From the NCBI GenBank assembly GCA_039714535.1, contig JBDLJC010000032.1, positions 1 through 38,969 on the forward strand: 38,969 nucleotides of DNA, read 5' to 3'. The notes under the pieces were generated by a model. That model saw only the letters and a program-made list of their open reading frames with translations, was not told where the DNA came from and did not search any database. Below, one piece after another: positions 16,319-24,504 of the stretch. Origin of the DNA: JAGXFP01 sp039714535 (GTDB taxonomy: Bacteria > Desulfobacterota > Desulfobulbia > Desulfobulbales > JAGXFP01). The position numbers and the translations under genes are program-made. The stretch's first letter is position 1, and every line of letters starts with the position of its first letter.

Positions 16319-18001
16319 ATGGCAAACGAAGACAATAAAATCATCTACTCGATGATCAAGGTCAGTAAGTTTTTCAACAAGAAACCAGTTCTGGAAAACA
16401 TCTCTCTTTCCTATTTTTATGGGGCTAAGATAGGCGTTCTCGGCCTGAATGGTTCCGGCAAGAGTTGTCTTTTGCAAATCCTGGCCGGTATTGACCAGGA
16501 ATTCAACGGCGAAATCCACCTTTCCCCCGGCTATTCTATCGGCTTTCTGGAACAGGAACCCCAGCTAGATGAAGATATGACCGTCAAGGCGGTAGTAGAA
16601 GAAGGTGTCCAGGAAACCGTTGACCTTCTCAACGAATTCAACCAGATCAATGAGAAATTCTCCGAGCCGATGTCCGATGACGAGATGAACGACCTGATTG
16701 AGCGACAGGGCAAGGTTCAGGAACAACTGGACAATCTGGATGCCTGGGACCTGGATTCCCGGCTGGAGATGGCGATGGACGCCCTGCGCTGCCCGCCCGG
16801 TGAGACCAAGATCGACATTCTCTCCGGCGGAGAAAAGCGGCGGGTTGCCCTCTGCCGCCTGCTCCTGCAAAAACCGGACATCCTGCTGCTTGACGAACCA
16901 ACCAATCATCTGGACGCAGAGACGGTGGCCTGGCTGGAACAGCATTTACAGCGCTACGCCGGGACGGTTATCGCCGTAACCCATGACCGTTATTTCCTGG
17001 ATAACGTCGCCGGCTGGATCCTGGAGCTGGATCGGGGCCGGGGCATCCCCTGGAAAGGTAATTATTCCTCTTGGCTGGAACAGAAACAGAACCGGCTGGC
17101 CCAGGAAGAAAAGCAGGAAAGCGACCGCCAGAAGACCATGAAAAGGGAATTGGAATGGATCCGGATGTCCACCAAGGGCCGTCATGCCAAGGGCAAGGCC
17201 AGAATCACCGCCTATGAAAAACTCTTGGACGACAGCGGCCCGGACCGTTTGAAAGAGATGCAATTATTTATTCCACCCGGCCCCCGGCTCGGCAAGCTGG
17301 TTATCGAGGCCGAGAAGGTAAAAAAAGGCTTTGATGACCGACTTTTGGTAGAGGACATGACCTTCTCCCTGCCGCCCGGCGGCATTGTCGGAGTCATCGG
17401 CCCCAATGGCGCGGGCAAAACGACCTTGTTTAGGATGATAACCGGCCAGGATCAGCCGGACGACGGCAGTTTCAAGGTCGGAGAGACCGTCAAACTTGCC
17501 TATGTAGACCAGAGCCGCGAACTGGATCCCGACAAAACCGTCTGGGAAGTTATCTCGGACGGTCAGGACAATATCCAGCTGGGCACCAGAGAGATTAACT
17601 CACGGGCCTACTGTGGCCGCTTTAATTTCAGCGGCACCGCCCAGCAGCAGAAAGTCGGCCTGCTTTCCGGCGGCCAGCGCAACCGGGTCCATCTTGCCAA
17701 GATCCTTAAAGAGGGGGCCAATGTCATCCTCTTGGACGAACCAACCAACGATCTTGATGTCAACACTCTTCGCGCCCTGGAAGAAGCCCTGGACAGTTTC
17801 GGTGGCTGCGCGGTCGTGATCAGCCATGACCGCTGGTTTCTGGACCGGATCGCCACCCACATCCTGGCCTTTGAAGGCGACAGCCGGGTCGTCTGGTACG
17901 ATGGCAATTATTCGGAGTATGAAGAAGACCGCAAGGCCCGACTTGGCCATGAGGCCGATCAACCCCACCGCATCAAGTATCGGCACTTAACCAGAGATTG
18001 A
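16319..18001 (+). CDS. ettA: energy-dependent translational throttle protein EttA (ABC-F)
   Basis: Ribosome-associated ABC-F ATPase of 560 residues, the usual EttA length. Seen: two ATP-binding cassettes with Walker A GLNGSGKS (42-49) and GPNGAGKT (about 361-368) and signatures LSGGEKRR (about 168) and LSGGQRNR (about 449). Walker B boxes precede the catalytic Glu in LLLDEPTNHLD and ILLDEPTNDLD, and the charged P-site-tRNA-interaction linker contains the MKRELEWIRMS.KGRHAKGKAR segment. There are no membrane helices. Known: EttA binds the ribosomal E site and gates translation according to the ATP/ADP ratio. An open frame extends 20 codons upstream, but MANEDNKIIYSM is the conserved start region. 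Confidence 0.95.
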   Translation: MANEDNKIIYSMIKVSKFFNKKPVLENISLSYFYGAKIGVLGLNGSGKSCLLQILAGIDQEFNGEIHLSPGYSIGFLEQEPQLDEDMTVKAVVEEGVQETVDLLNEFNQINEKFSEPMSDDEMNDLIERQGKVQEQLDNLDAWDLDSRLEMAMDALRCPPGETKIDILSGGEKRRVALCRLLLQKPDILLLDEPTNHLDAETVAWLEQHLQRYAGTVIAVTHDRYFLDNVAGWILELDRGRGIPWKGNYSSWLEQKQNRLAQEEKQESDRQKTMKRELEWIRMSTKGRHAKGKARITAYEKLLDDSGPDRLKEMQLFIPPGPRLGKLVIEAEKVKKGFDDRLLVEDMTFSLPPGGIVGVIGPNGAGKTTLFRMITGQDQPDDGSFKVGETVKLAYVDQSRELDPDKTVWEVISDGQDNIQLGTREINSRAYCGRFNFSGTAQQQKVGLLSGGQRNRVHLAKILKEGANVILLDEPTNDLDVNTLRALEEALDSFGGCAVVISHDRWFLDRIATHILAFEGDSRVVWYDGNYSEYEEDRKARLGHEADQPHRIKYRHLTRD

Positions 18002-18051
18002 GCACCATTATGAGTAGTTAGTGTGACTCGTGCTTGGGGGAATGAGTAGAA

Positions 18052-19812
18052 ATGAAAGAGCCGCAAAAGAAAAACAACGTTTTGATTGTTGATGATTCAC
18101 CTGTGAACATCACCGTTTTGTTTGAAATGCTGACACAGCAAAGATATCAGATACGTTCCGCCCTGAGTGGCGAGAGCGCACTTAAATCTGTGCAGTCCGA
18201 CCCTCCGGATCTTATTCTTTTGGATATCTTAATGCCGGAAATGGACGGCTATGAAGTGTGCCGCGTCCTAAAATCGAATGAATCTACCAGCCAAATCCCC
18301 ATTATTTTTATCAGTGCCTTAACTGAGGTAAAAGACATCGTTAAGGCATTTCAGGCAGGAGGAGTGGACTACATAACCAAGCCCTTTCAAATGGAAGAAG
18401 TGCTGGCCAGAGTAGACACCCAGCTGGAATTACTAAATGCTATCCGTGAAAAAGAAGAATCGCATTTAATGCTGCAGACCATCTTGGATAGTATCGAGAA
18501 CACAATCATCACAGTCGATGACCAATTGCAAATTATCAATGCCAACCGACCTTTGGATGATATTTGTACCGGCATGTCGGGCGATAAAATATCATTCCAG
18601 GAAAAGCTCAAGAGTGGCAGCGGCCCTTGTGTGAAGCCATTACTGCAGACATTAAAGACCCGCAAACCGATCAAGGAATACAGGGTTAAGTGCAACTGCG
18701 AGGGGGAATTTAACAGGACTCTGGTATTGAATACCGCCCCACTGATCAGGCAGCAGAATGAACTTGGCGGAGCTGTTCTGGTCATCAGGGATATCACCCG
18801 CTTAGTGGAGCTTGAAAAAAACCTTCTGGAGCAGCACAGCTACCACAATATCATTGGCAAGAGCGAGAAGATGCAAAAGATATACGACCTTCTCGAACAC
18901 ACCGCCGATTTGGATGTCAATGTCCTTATTTGTGGCGATAACGGCACGGGCAAGGAACTGATTGCAGAAGCAATCCACTATGCCGGTAGCCGGTCCGCCA
19001 CCCCCCTGATAAAGGTTAACTGTGCTGCCTTGTCGGAAAGTCTTTTGGAAAGTGAGCTTTTCGGACATGTGCGCGGTGCTTTTACCGGGGCAGTGAAAGA
19101 GAGAGTTGGGCGCATTCAGGCTGCTGAAGGTGGCACCCTGTTTTTGGATGAGATTGGCGACATCTCCCCCCAATTCCAGGCCAAACTGCTGCGTTTTCTT
19201 GAACAGAAGGAATTTGAGCGGGTTGGCGACTCAAAGACCCTGCAAGCTGATGTGCGGGTAATTGCAGCGACCAATCAGGATTTGTCGGCACAGGTAAATA
19301 AGAAGAAATTCCGAGAGGATCTGTTTTACCGCTTAAAAGGGCTCATGATCCAACTCCCGCCCCTAAGAGAGCGTGAAGGTGATATCCCCCTGCTGTGTCG
19401 CCATTTCATTCGAATTTTCAGAAAAAATTTGAACAAGAACATTGAAAACATGGATGAAGATGTCATAAAAATCTTCCAGGCATACCCTTGGCCCGGCAAT
19501 GTCCGTGAACTGAAAAGTGCGATACATTACGCCTGCGCCCTCTGTCCCGGTGAGATCATACAAAAAGAACATCTGCCTGCAGAACTGCTCCCCGAGACCG
19601 CACCCAGACAACTCTCCGGAAGGGAGATGGCCTCGCTCGACAATAGTCCCAAGAACAGGGGGGTCTCCGAAAAAGAGTCAATTCTCGCAATACTTGCAAG
19701 AACAGATTGGAACAAAGCCAAAACTGCCCGTCTCCTTGGGGTGAGTCGTGCGACCCTCTACACAAAATTATCTAAATACAACATTGAGACAAAAAACCAA
19801 AATGACGGTTGA
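18052..19812 (+). CDS. sigma-54-dependent response regulator (REC-PAS-AAA-Fis)
   Basis: Transcription activator of 586 residues. Seen: receiver domain (about 8-125) with phosphoacceptor Asp58 (LLLDILMPEMDG) and the conserved Lys in ITKPF, and a PAS-like domain (about 140-260). The AAA+ domain has Walker A GDNGTGKE (about 297) and the sigma-54-contacting GAFTGA loop (about 341). A Fis-type helix-turn-helix is at the C-terminus (KTARLLGVSRATLYTKL). No histidine kinase gene is adjacent, so its signal source is elsewhere. Known: such proteins bind enhancer sites and remodel sigma-54 RNA polymerase. The G5 run at 18036-18040, just before the ATG, acts as the likely ribosome binding site. Confidence 0.93.
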   Translation: MKEPQKKNNVLIVDDSPVNITVLFEMLTQQRYQIRSALSGESALKSVQSDPPDLILLDILMPEMDGYEVCRVLKSNESTSQIPIIFISALTEVKDIVKAFQAGGVDYITKPFQMEEVLARVDTQLELLNAIREKEESHLMLQTILDSIENTIITVDDQLQIINANRPLDDICTGMSGDKISFQEKLKSGSGPCVKPLLQTLKTRKPIKEYRVKCNCEGEFNRTLVLNTAPLIRQQNELGGAVLVIRDITRLVELEKNLLEQHSYHNIIGKSEKMQKIYDLLEHTADLDVNVLICGDNGTGKELIAEAIHYAGSRSATPLIKVNCAALSESLLESELFGHVRGAFTGAVKERVGRIQAAEGGTLFLDEIGDISPQFQAKLLRFLEQKEFERVGDSKTLQADVRVIAATNQDLSAQVNKKKFREDLFYRLKGLMIQLPPLREREGDIPLLCRHFIRIFRKNLNKNIENMDEDVIKIFQAYPWPGNVRELKSAIHYACALCPGEIIQKEHLPAELLPETAPRQLSGREMASLDNSPKNRGVSEKESILAILARTDWNKAKTARLLGVSRATLYTKLSKYNIETKNQNDG

Positions 19813-19944
19813 ACCGGATATATCAGATTTAGTGATTTATTGAACATCGAAATGTGACAGAAGGCCGCTTTGCCTATATGTAACTGACAGACTGTTCTGC
19901 CCCCCCAAACTTTACGAAAGACCATCCCCTGACACCCTCTTTTT

Positions 19945-20002
19945 GACACTTGTGTCTAGGCACTTATGTCTAGTTGACACTTTTCTTAAACACCCTTATA
20001 AG
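19945..20002 (+). promoter_or_regulatory. strong sigma-70 promoter with tandem 14-bp operator-like repeats
   Basis: TTGACA at 19974-19979 and TATAAG at 19997-20002 are separated by 17 bp, a near-perfect vegetative promoter. Immediately upstream, two 14-bp units, ACACTTGTGTCTAG (19946-19959) and GCACTTATGTCTAG (19960-19973), are repeated head to tail, and a shortened third ACACTT overlaps the -35 box. The first unit also contains a GACAC-TT-GTGTC palindrome. No protein gene begins downstream in this direction. Confidence 0.7.
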
Positions 20003-20008
20003 CAAAAA

Positions 20009-20280
20009 CACAACCGCACCTCTTCTAACCTCCTTATATTATACGATTTTTCATGGCGCAACAACTCTGGCACAGATATTGAATATATTGCCATGGAAAG
20101 AATGGTGCAAAACAGTTGGCGATGGATCACGCGGAGTGCATGAGCTTTCAGCCCATTCGTGGCTGAAGATAACTTGTGCCGTACGATTCAGAGAGCAATT
20201 GACATAGTCATTCTTTTTCACCCAGAAACCGGTTTTCACATCCCCCCCCCGTGAAGACCGGTTTCTTCTTTTTATTTTTC
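20009..20280 (+). ncRNA. candidate structured small RNA
   Basis: No credible coding frame lies between the promoter at 19974-20002 and the terminator at 20224-20280. Seen structure: hairpin TTGCCAT..ATGG(TG)CAA with loop GGAAAGA (20088-20110), and hairpin TTCAGCC-CATTCGT-GGCTGAA (20147-20167). A long-range pairing GGCACA/TGTGCC (20069-20074 with 20175-20180) encloses both. GGA triplets occur in and between the hairpins. A sigma-54-like TGGCAC-N5-TTGAA occurs at 20068-20083, but it lacks the -12 GC and coincides with the long-range stem. Predicted transcript about 270 nt. I do not recognise it as 6S, tmRNA or any riboswitch. Inference, not a family match. Confidence 0.6.
20224..20280 (+). terminator. 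Rho-independent terminator with nine-cytosine loop
   Basis: A 16-bp stem (20224-20239 with 20251-20266, containing one G-U pair, core GAAACCGGT) is followed by TTCTTTTTATTTTT. The loop is ATCCCCCCCCC (20240-20250). The minus strand lacks a downstream T-run, so it terminates rightward transcription. The C9 tract is a slippage-prone homopolymer. Confidence 0.88.
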
Positions 20281-20554
20281 CTATGTTAGCCCAGTTCATG
20301 ATATCTAAGTTTGACTTTCCATATCGACATCATGAGTCTGCCCAAATTTAAGATGCTTGCTGATTCTTCAATCTTTGAAACTGCTTCCTTCATTATAATT
20401 ACCGACATATATCTTAAAACGGTGTCCCTTTTGCTGTGAATAGAAATCTAAGAGTTAGGCAATAAAGTCACCAGCCTGCCCGTAATAATTGTAAATCAAC
20501 AGCGACAATTAGTGGCTTCTCCGGAAGTTTTTTGTTGCAGAACACTACGTGCAG
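20281..20554. other. gene-free spacer between the candidate RNA and yehS
   Basis: AT-rich sequence with no coding frame above background. It holds a weak inverted repeat CATGAT..ATCATG (about 20297-20334). Nothing else was recognised. Confidence 0.3.
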
Positions 20555-21022
20555 CTAAGAGGACTCGGGGCGATATTTAAGCTGCATCCCTTTTAGAAAA
20601 TATCGTAAAATCTGGTCTTTACACTCACGGTAGTGCTTATGACCAGGCTTCCGAAAAAACGCGGTTAATTCTGGCTTGCTCATGGGGAAATCCGCCAGAT
20701 CCATAATCGCCAAGACATCTTCGGCTTTCAGGTTTAAGGCGATTTTTAATTTCATAAAGATATTATTGTTGGTTAAGCGCTTCTCCGGCTCGGGTTGCCC
20801 CCCTTCTCTTTTGCCCCGTTTATCGTTAATCAAACCATTCAGGAAAATCGCCAACAGGGTGTCACTACATTCCTGATAGGCGGGGTCATCCTCTTTTTTC
20901 AACCAATCGCTGATCTCTGCCCGCGTTACCTGATGGTCGGCCAGGCCGAAAATCGCCATCATTTTCGAATCATCAAAGGCGAAGGTATAGCGGATACGGC
21001 GCAAGATATCATTATTCGTCAT
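20555..21022 (-). CDS. yehS: DUF1456 family protein YehS
   Basis: A 155-residue protein made of two copies of the DUF1456 helical repeat. The first is at about residues 3-70 (NNDILRRIRYTFAFDD..MMAIFGLAD) and the second at about 84-150 (NNNIFMKLKIALNLKAEDVLAIMDLAD), each followed by a basic Y.EC..LL/YF.G segment. Length and repeat match YehS. Known: widespread, function unresolved. It is a single leftward gene with AGGA eight bases before the ATG. The 363-bp stretch upstream (21023-21385) holds the hairpin at 21350 and no other recognised signal. Confidence 0.92.
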   Translation of the reverse strand: MTNNDILRRIRYTFAFDDSKMMAIFGLADHQVTRAEISDWLKKEDDPAYQECSDTLLAIFLNGLINDKRGKREGGQPEPEKRLTNNNIFMKLKIALNLKAEDVLAIMDLADFPMSKPELTAFFRKPGHKHYRECKDQILRYFLKGMQLKYRPESS

Positions 21023-21349
21023 AAGTTATGTCCTGATCTAAACGGCAGCTGTAGCCCAACGACTTTCTGCCTGGTTACCTAGGAGACTTCAAGAGACTTT
21101 TCAGCCAACTTTGTCTCTCATTTTAAACATGGCGTCACCGTCTGCTTAAAAATTCTTGCTTTAATCTGGTTTATGCGCAAATACGACTTCGGCCACCAAG
21201 CCAGACGTTTCTTAACTTACGAAACCGTGAGTGTACCGTCACGCCCAAACCATCAAAGAAGGCCTTCCATGTCATCTTCAAGGAAAATAGAAGCTAAAGC
21301 GACCAGAACTGCGAAGCAATCATTGTCTTTAAATAAAATATCCAAATCC

Positions 21350-21390
21350 AAAAGAGGCTGGTGGGTAGATCACCCGTCTCTTTTTTTATT
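21350..21390. terminator. bidirectional-looking terminator after ppnP
   Basis: AAAAGAG (21350-21356) pairs with CTCTTTT (21378-21384), enclosing an inner GGTG/CACC stem. The plus strand continues TTTATTT, and the minus strand has a shorter T-run. Since ppnP ends at 21386 and reads leftward into it, it most likely ends the transcript of the ppnP operon. It could also stop any rightward transcription from 21.2 kb. Confidence 0.65.
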
Positions 21391-21700
21391 TAATAAATGA
21401 GCAGCAATAGTCCATAGTCGTCTTGACTTTTAGAGAGAATTTCGCCTGGGCCGGAACCTCGAACGACTCCCCGCCTTTTACCACCTGCCAATCATCATTA
21501 CCGGGCAATAAAACCTCCAACTCACCGCTCATGATTTCCATGATCTCTTTATCTGCGGTATTGAACTCATAGTCTCCCGGCAACATTATACCGAGGGTCT
21601 TGCTAGAGCCGTCAGCAAAGATAAGGGTACGGCTGCTGACTTTGCCGTCAAAGTAGACATTGGCTTTTTTGACTACGTTCACATTATTGAATTCCGACAT
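21386..21700 (-). CDS. ppnP: pyrimidine/purine nucleoside phosphorylase PpnP
   Basis: Small cupin-like enzyme of 104 residues (formerly DUF1255/YaiE). Seen: the family core KANVYFDGKVSSRT, LGIMLPGDYEF.T...E.MEI.SG and the C-terminal barrel segment GESFEVPAQAKFSLKV. Known: it phosphorolyses several nucleosides to base plus pentose-1-phosphate. It is the last gene of a probable leftward operon behind the HI0933-type flavoprotein (27 bp) and a membrane protein gene. The start has GGGGAAA nine bases upstream. Confidence 0.93.
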   Translation of the reverse strand: MSEFNNVNVVKKANVYFDGKVSSRTLIFADGSSKTLGIMLPGDYEFNTADKEIMEIMSGELEVLLPGNDDWQVVKGGESFEVPAQAKFSLKVKTTMDYCCSFIK

Positions 21701-21727
21701 GATGTTTCCCCTTAACTGTTTTAATTA

Positions 21728-22969
21728 TTAGCCTCTGGCGGCGGAGCGGCCGGCCAGCCAGCCGGTTGAGAAGGCGGCCTGCAGGTTATAGCCGCCGGTA
21801 TCGCCTTGAACATCGAGCAGTTCTCCGGCCAGGAAAAGACCTTTGGTCAACCGGGATTCCATGGTCCGGGGGTCAACCTCTTTAGTGTCTACGCCCCCCG
21901 CCGTAACAATTGCTTCAGCGAATGGTCGGAATCCGGTCACCTCCAGGCGAAAGTCTTTGAGCCAGGTTCTTAAGCAACGCCGCTCTTTGCTGGAAATGCT
22001 GTGGGCCTTGCGCTCAGCCGGGATGTTAGTCAGTTCCAGGCAGACCGGCACCATCTCCCGGGGCAGTAATCCTCTCAGCAGACTGGCGAAATCCTCTTTG
22101 CCCCGGCTGGCAAAATCGCGCAGGAGCCGGGCCTCCAGTTTATTTTCATCCAGGGCCGGCTTGAGATCGATGGCAAAGGTTACCCTATTGCCGCTTTGAA
22201 TAGCGTCAACTGCATAACCGCTCAGGGTCAGGATGACCGGGCCGGTGAGGCCGAATTTACTGAAGACCAGCTCGCCGAAGACCTCTTTGTATTTCTTGCC
22301 ATTGACCAGCATCCTGACTTTGATGTTGCGCAGGTTCAGTTCGGCCATTCTGCCGGCGATGTTGCCACCGGTCACCAGAGGGACCAGGGCCGGGCGGATC
22401 GAGACAATCCGATGCCCGGCGGTTCCGGCCAATCTATAGCCGTCCCCGCTTGAACCGGTGACCGGATGGGAGGCGCCGCCCGTGGCCAGAATAACCGCAT
22501 CACAGAGGATTTTACGCCCCTGAGCCACAACCCCGGTAATGCAGCCATCATCGATGATTAATTCCTCAACCGGGGAGGATTCCTTGATCTCCACCCCGCT
22601 TTTTTTCAGCCACTTCAGCAGCACCTTCAATACATCCGGCGCTTTTCCGCTGGCGGGAAAAACACGCCCCCCCCTCTCCTTTACCTGTTTCAGGCCAAGC
22701 CCCTCAAGGAATTCCATCAGTTCGGTGTTAAAAAATCGGGCGAAGGGTTGGCGGAGAAAATTGCCGGTCTTGCCGAAATGAGCGATAAAGTCGGAGATCT
22801 CGGCAATATTGGTTATGTTGCAGCGGCCCTTGCCGGTAATACAGATTTTCCGGCCCGGTCGCTTCATCTTTTCGAGCAACAGGGTTTCCGCCCCGGCTTC
22901 CGCCGCCTGCCCTGCCGCCATCAGGCCAGCCGCGCCACCACCAATTACGATTACTTTACGCCCTGTCAT
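21728..22969 (-). CDS. HI0933/YhiN-family FAD-dependent oxidoreductase
   Basis: Flavoprotein of 413 residues. Seen: N-terminal dinucleotide fold VIVIGGGAAGLMAAGQAAEAG, the family-specific GRKICITGKGRCNITN (residues 39-54), a VILATGGASHPVTGSSGDGY segment (near 165-185) and the C-terminal FAD contact GLFLAGELLDVQGDTGGYNLQ. Known: the BaiN/YhiN family is largely uncharacterised; one member is linked to bile acid reduction and others to hydrogen peroxide or metabolite oxidation. Its ATG overlaps the stop codon of the upstream gene by four bases (22966-22969), so translation is coupled. Confidence 0.93.
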   Translation of the reverse strand: MTGRKVIVIGGGAAGLMAAGQAAEAGAETLLLEKMKRPGRKICITGKGRCNITNIAEISDFIAHFGKTGNFLRQPFARFFNTELMEFLEGLGLKQVKERGGRVFPASGKAPDVLKVLLKWLKKSGVEIKESSPVEELIIDDGCITGVVAQGRKILCDAVILATGGASHPVTGSSGDGYRLAGTAGHRIVSIRPALVPLVTGGNIAGRMAELNLRNIKVRMLVNGKKYKEVFGELVFSKFGLTGPVILTLSGYAVDAIQSGNRVTFAIDLKPALDENKLEARLLRDFASRGKEDFASLLRGLLPREMVPVCLELTNIPAERKAHSISSKERRCLRTWLKDFRLEVTGFRPFAEAIVTAGGVDTKEVDPRTMESRLTKGLFLAGELLDVQGDTGGYNLQAAFSTGWLAGRSAARG

Positions 22970-23565
22970 TTCTCAGATCCACTAGTTAAATCCTCAAAAT
23001 CTCTTCTTATTTTTTGAAATTCTTTTTTGTAAGCCTCGCCATCGCCATATTCCAGATATTTTTTGTACCTGGAGTGAATGTTGGCAATTCTACGGGCGTG
23101 TTTGATCGGACACCAGTACTGCTCGGTCCGAGCGCCAATCTCCTGGACGTAGCCGGTAAGGCCGTTAAAATAACTGCAATAGAGGCAGTTGACCTTTTCA
23201 ATGATATTCAGGTAGGCCAGAGAGTGGCGGTCGATCACGATATAATCACCCCGCTTCACCTTGGGGATGCCATAAACCGGAAAACATATGGCCTGGAAGA
23301 TTGTGATTGTGATATCCATGAACAGCGCCGGAGGAAAACAGGCCCAGATAAACGGCACCGTCAGGATATTACGGAGCCGAGCATGCAGTAAATAAGTGGG
23401 GACATGGGTCATCAGAGTCTTGTGATGCCGCCGGGCCGCTTTTTCGAAACGAACCTTTTTGCCCTGGATATTATAGAAGAATTCCTCCTGCTTTTTCTGG
23501 AGCTCTTCGAATAGTTCTTTTTCGAGATTTTTAATCTGTTCGATAAGGTCCTGCAGGTTTTTCAT
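22966..23565 (-). CDS. membrane-associated protein with CxxC..CxxxH motif, unknown function
   Basis: Unrecognised by name, 199 residues. Seen: a charged coiled-coil N-terminus (1-60), two closely spaced hydrophobic segments (about 66-82 and 84-100), and a conserved-looking metal-type motif NCLYCSYFNG...QYWCPIKHAR with C127, C130, C152 and H156. A basic C-terminus follows. A CxxC..CxxxH arrangement suggests bound zinc or an iron-sulfur site on one face of the membrane. The frame is open upstream to 23715, but the ATG at 23565 has AGGAAGGAA just before it. It is coupled by a four-base overlap to the flavoprotein gene. Confidence 0.75.
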   Translation of the reverse strand: MKNLQDLIEQIKNLEKELFEELQKKQEEFFYNIQGKKVRFEKAARRHHKTLMTHVPTYLLHARLRNILTVPFIWACFPPALFMDITITIFQAICFPVYGIPKVKRGDYIVIDRHSLAYLNIIEKVNCLYCSYFNGLTGYVQEIGARTEQYWCPIKHARRIANIHSRYKKYLEYGDGEAYKKEFQKIRRDFEDLTSGSEK

Positions 23566-23878
23566 GGTGTTCCTTCCTGATGGTAACGGTGTTAGCTGAA
23601 AAAAAGCACGTCTGGCTATATTACCCGTCTCTTCAGGCAAACAACAAGTAAAATTGCTTAACGAACAAAAAGTCCGGTAGCCAGGCCCAGTGCAATTCTC
23701 ATTGTCCGGTTGCAAGTTCCGGGCGAGGTCTTATAGTTATCGATATCCTGGAGAGAAGGTCGGCGAAACCTGCTCCCGGCAGAGGCAAGATCTCTCCAGC
23801 CCCACCGTTCGAGATGATATGTCTTTCACCTAGCGCGCGTCTTGGTTCAACAAATACTGCCAAAGCTCTAGAGTTATT

Positions 23879-23901
23879 ATCACCATTTAAGCTATGGTGA
23901 T
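23879..23901 (+). promoter_or_regulatory. perfect 8-bp inverted repeat before queH
   Basis: ATCACCAT-TTAAGCT-ATGGTGAT ends 26 bp before the queH ATG. It does not resemble a preQ1 aptamer. It could be an operator or a 5'-UTR hairpin. Confidence 0.45.
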
Positions 23902-23927
23902 TTCGGCAAGTTACGACGAGGTAAACA

Positions 23928-24491
23928 ATGAATATTCTCCTCCATATCTGTTGCGGGCCGTGCACCGCCTATCCTTTGCAGATGCTGCGGGAGGAAGGTC
24001 ATCAGGTCCAGGGCTATTTTTACAATCCCAATATCCACCCCTTCCAGGAATTCAAAAGAAGACTTACCGGTCTCGAAGAGTTTAGTCGCCAGGAAGAACT
24101 GGTTGTCGATTATGACCGTGAGTATGGGCTCAGGGAGTACCTGCGGCGGGTTGTTTTTAACGAAGATCGTCGGTGCCGACTCTGTTACAAAATGCGGCTG
24201 GTAGAGGTGGTGCGTAAGGCGAAAGAGATCGGCGCCGACGCTTTTTCATCCACCTTGCTTTATAGCCGTTATCAACAACATGAAGTAATTAAAAATATGG
24301 CCGAAAAATTGGCCGAAGAATATGGCATCCCTTTTTATTATCAGGATTTTCGGAAGGGCTGGCAGGAAGGGATTGATCTCTCGCTGGCGATGGGAATTTA
24401 CCGGCAACCATATTGCGGGTGCATCTACAGCGAGCAGGAACGGTACGACAAGAAATTCAGGAAGAAAAAAAAGAAGCCCAAAGGGAAATGA
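23928..24491 (+). CDS. queH: epoxyqueuosine reductase QueH
   Basis: Last step of queuosine biosynthesis: reduction of epoxyqueuosine in tRNA by the non-B12 enzyme QueH (formerly DUF208). Seen: 187 residues with the invariant HICCGPC (C8, C9, C12), RRCRLCY (C83, C86) and PYCGCIYSE (C163, C165) groups that ligate the iron-sulfur cluster and metal site, and FSSTLLYSRYQQH between them. A highly basic tail KFRKKKKKPKGK probably contacts tRNA. It is a single rightward gene converging on bamD with only 13 bp between stops. Confidence 0.95.
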   Translation: MNILLHICCGPCTAYPLQMLREEGHQVQGYFYNPNIHPFQEFKRRLTGLEEFSRQEELVVDYDREYGLREYLRRVVFNEDRRCRLCYKMRLVEVVRKAKEIGADAFSSTLLYSRYQQHEVIKNMAEKLAEEYGIPFYYQDFRKGWQEGIDLSLAMGIYRQPYCGCIYSEQERYDKKFRKKKKKPKGK

Positions 24492-24504
24492 AGACGAAGT
24501 GGTC

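Noticed and set aside
16082..16519. Minus-strand frame overlapping the ettA start
   Set aside because: Overlaps the promoter and the first 200 bp of ettA; no family features and no ribosome binding site.
19943..20207. Short plus-strand frames of 66 and 77 codons over the candidate RNA
   Set aside because: They start at TTG codons inside the promoter repeats, have no ribosome binding site, and overlap each other in different frames. The composition is unlike a protein.
21173..21400. Frame of 75 codons, including an inner ATG at 21269 preceded by AAGAAGG
   Set aside because: It runs straight through the terminator hairpin at 21350-21390, and the apparent ribosome binding site is part of a GAAGGCCTTC palindrome. 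The T-run is explained by a bidirectional terminator of ppnP.
23879..23901. preQ1 riboswitch before queH
   Set aside because: The hairpin is a simple 8-bp inverted repeat without the A-rich tail and pseudoknot bases of preQ1 aptamers.
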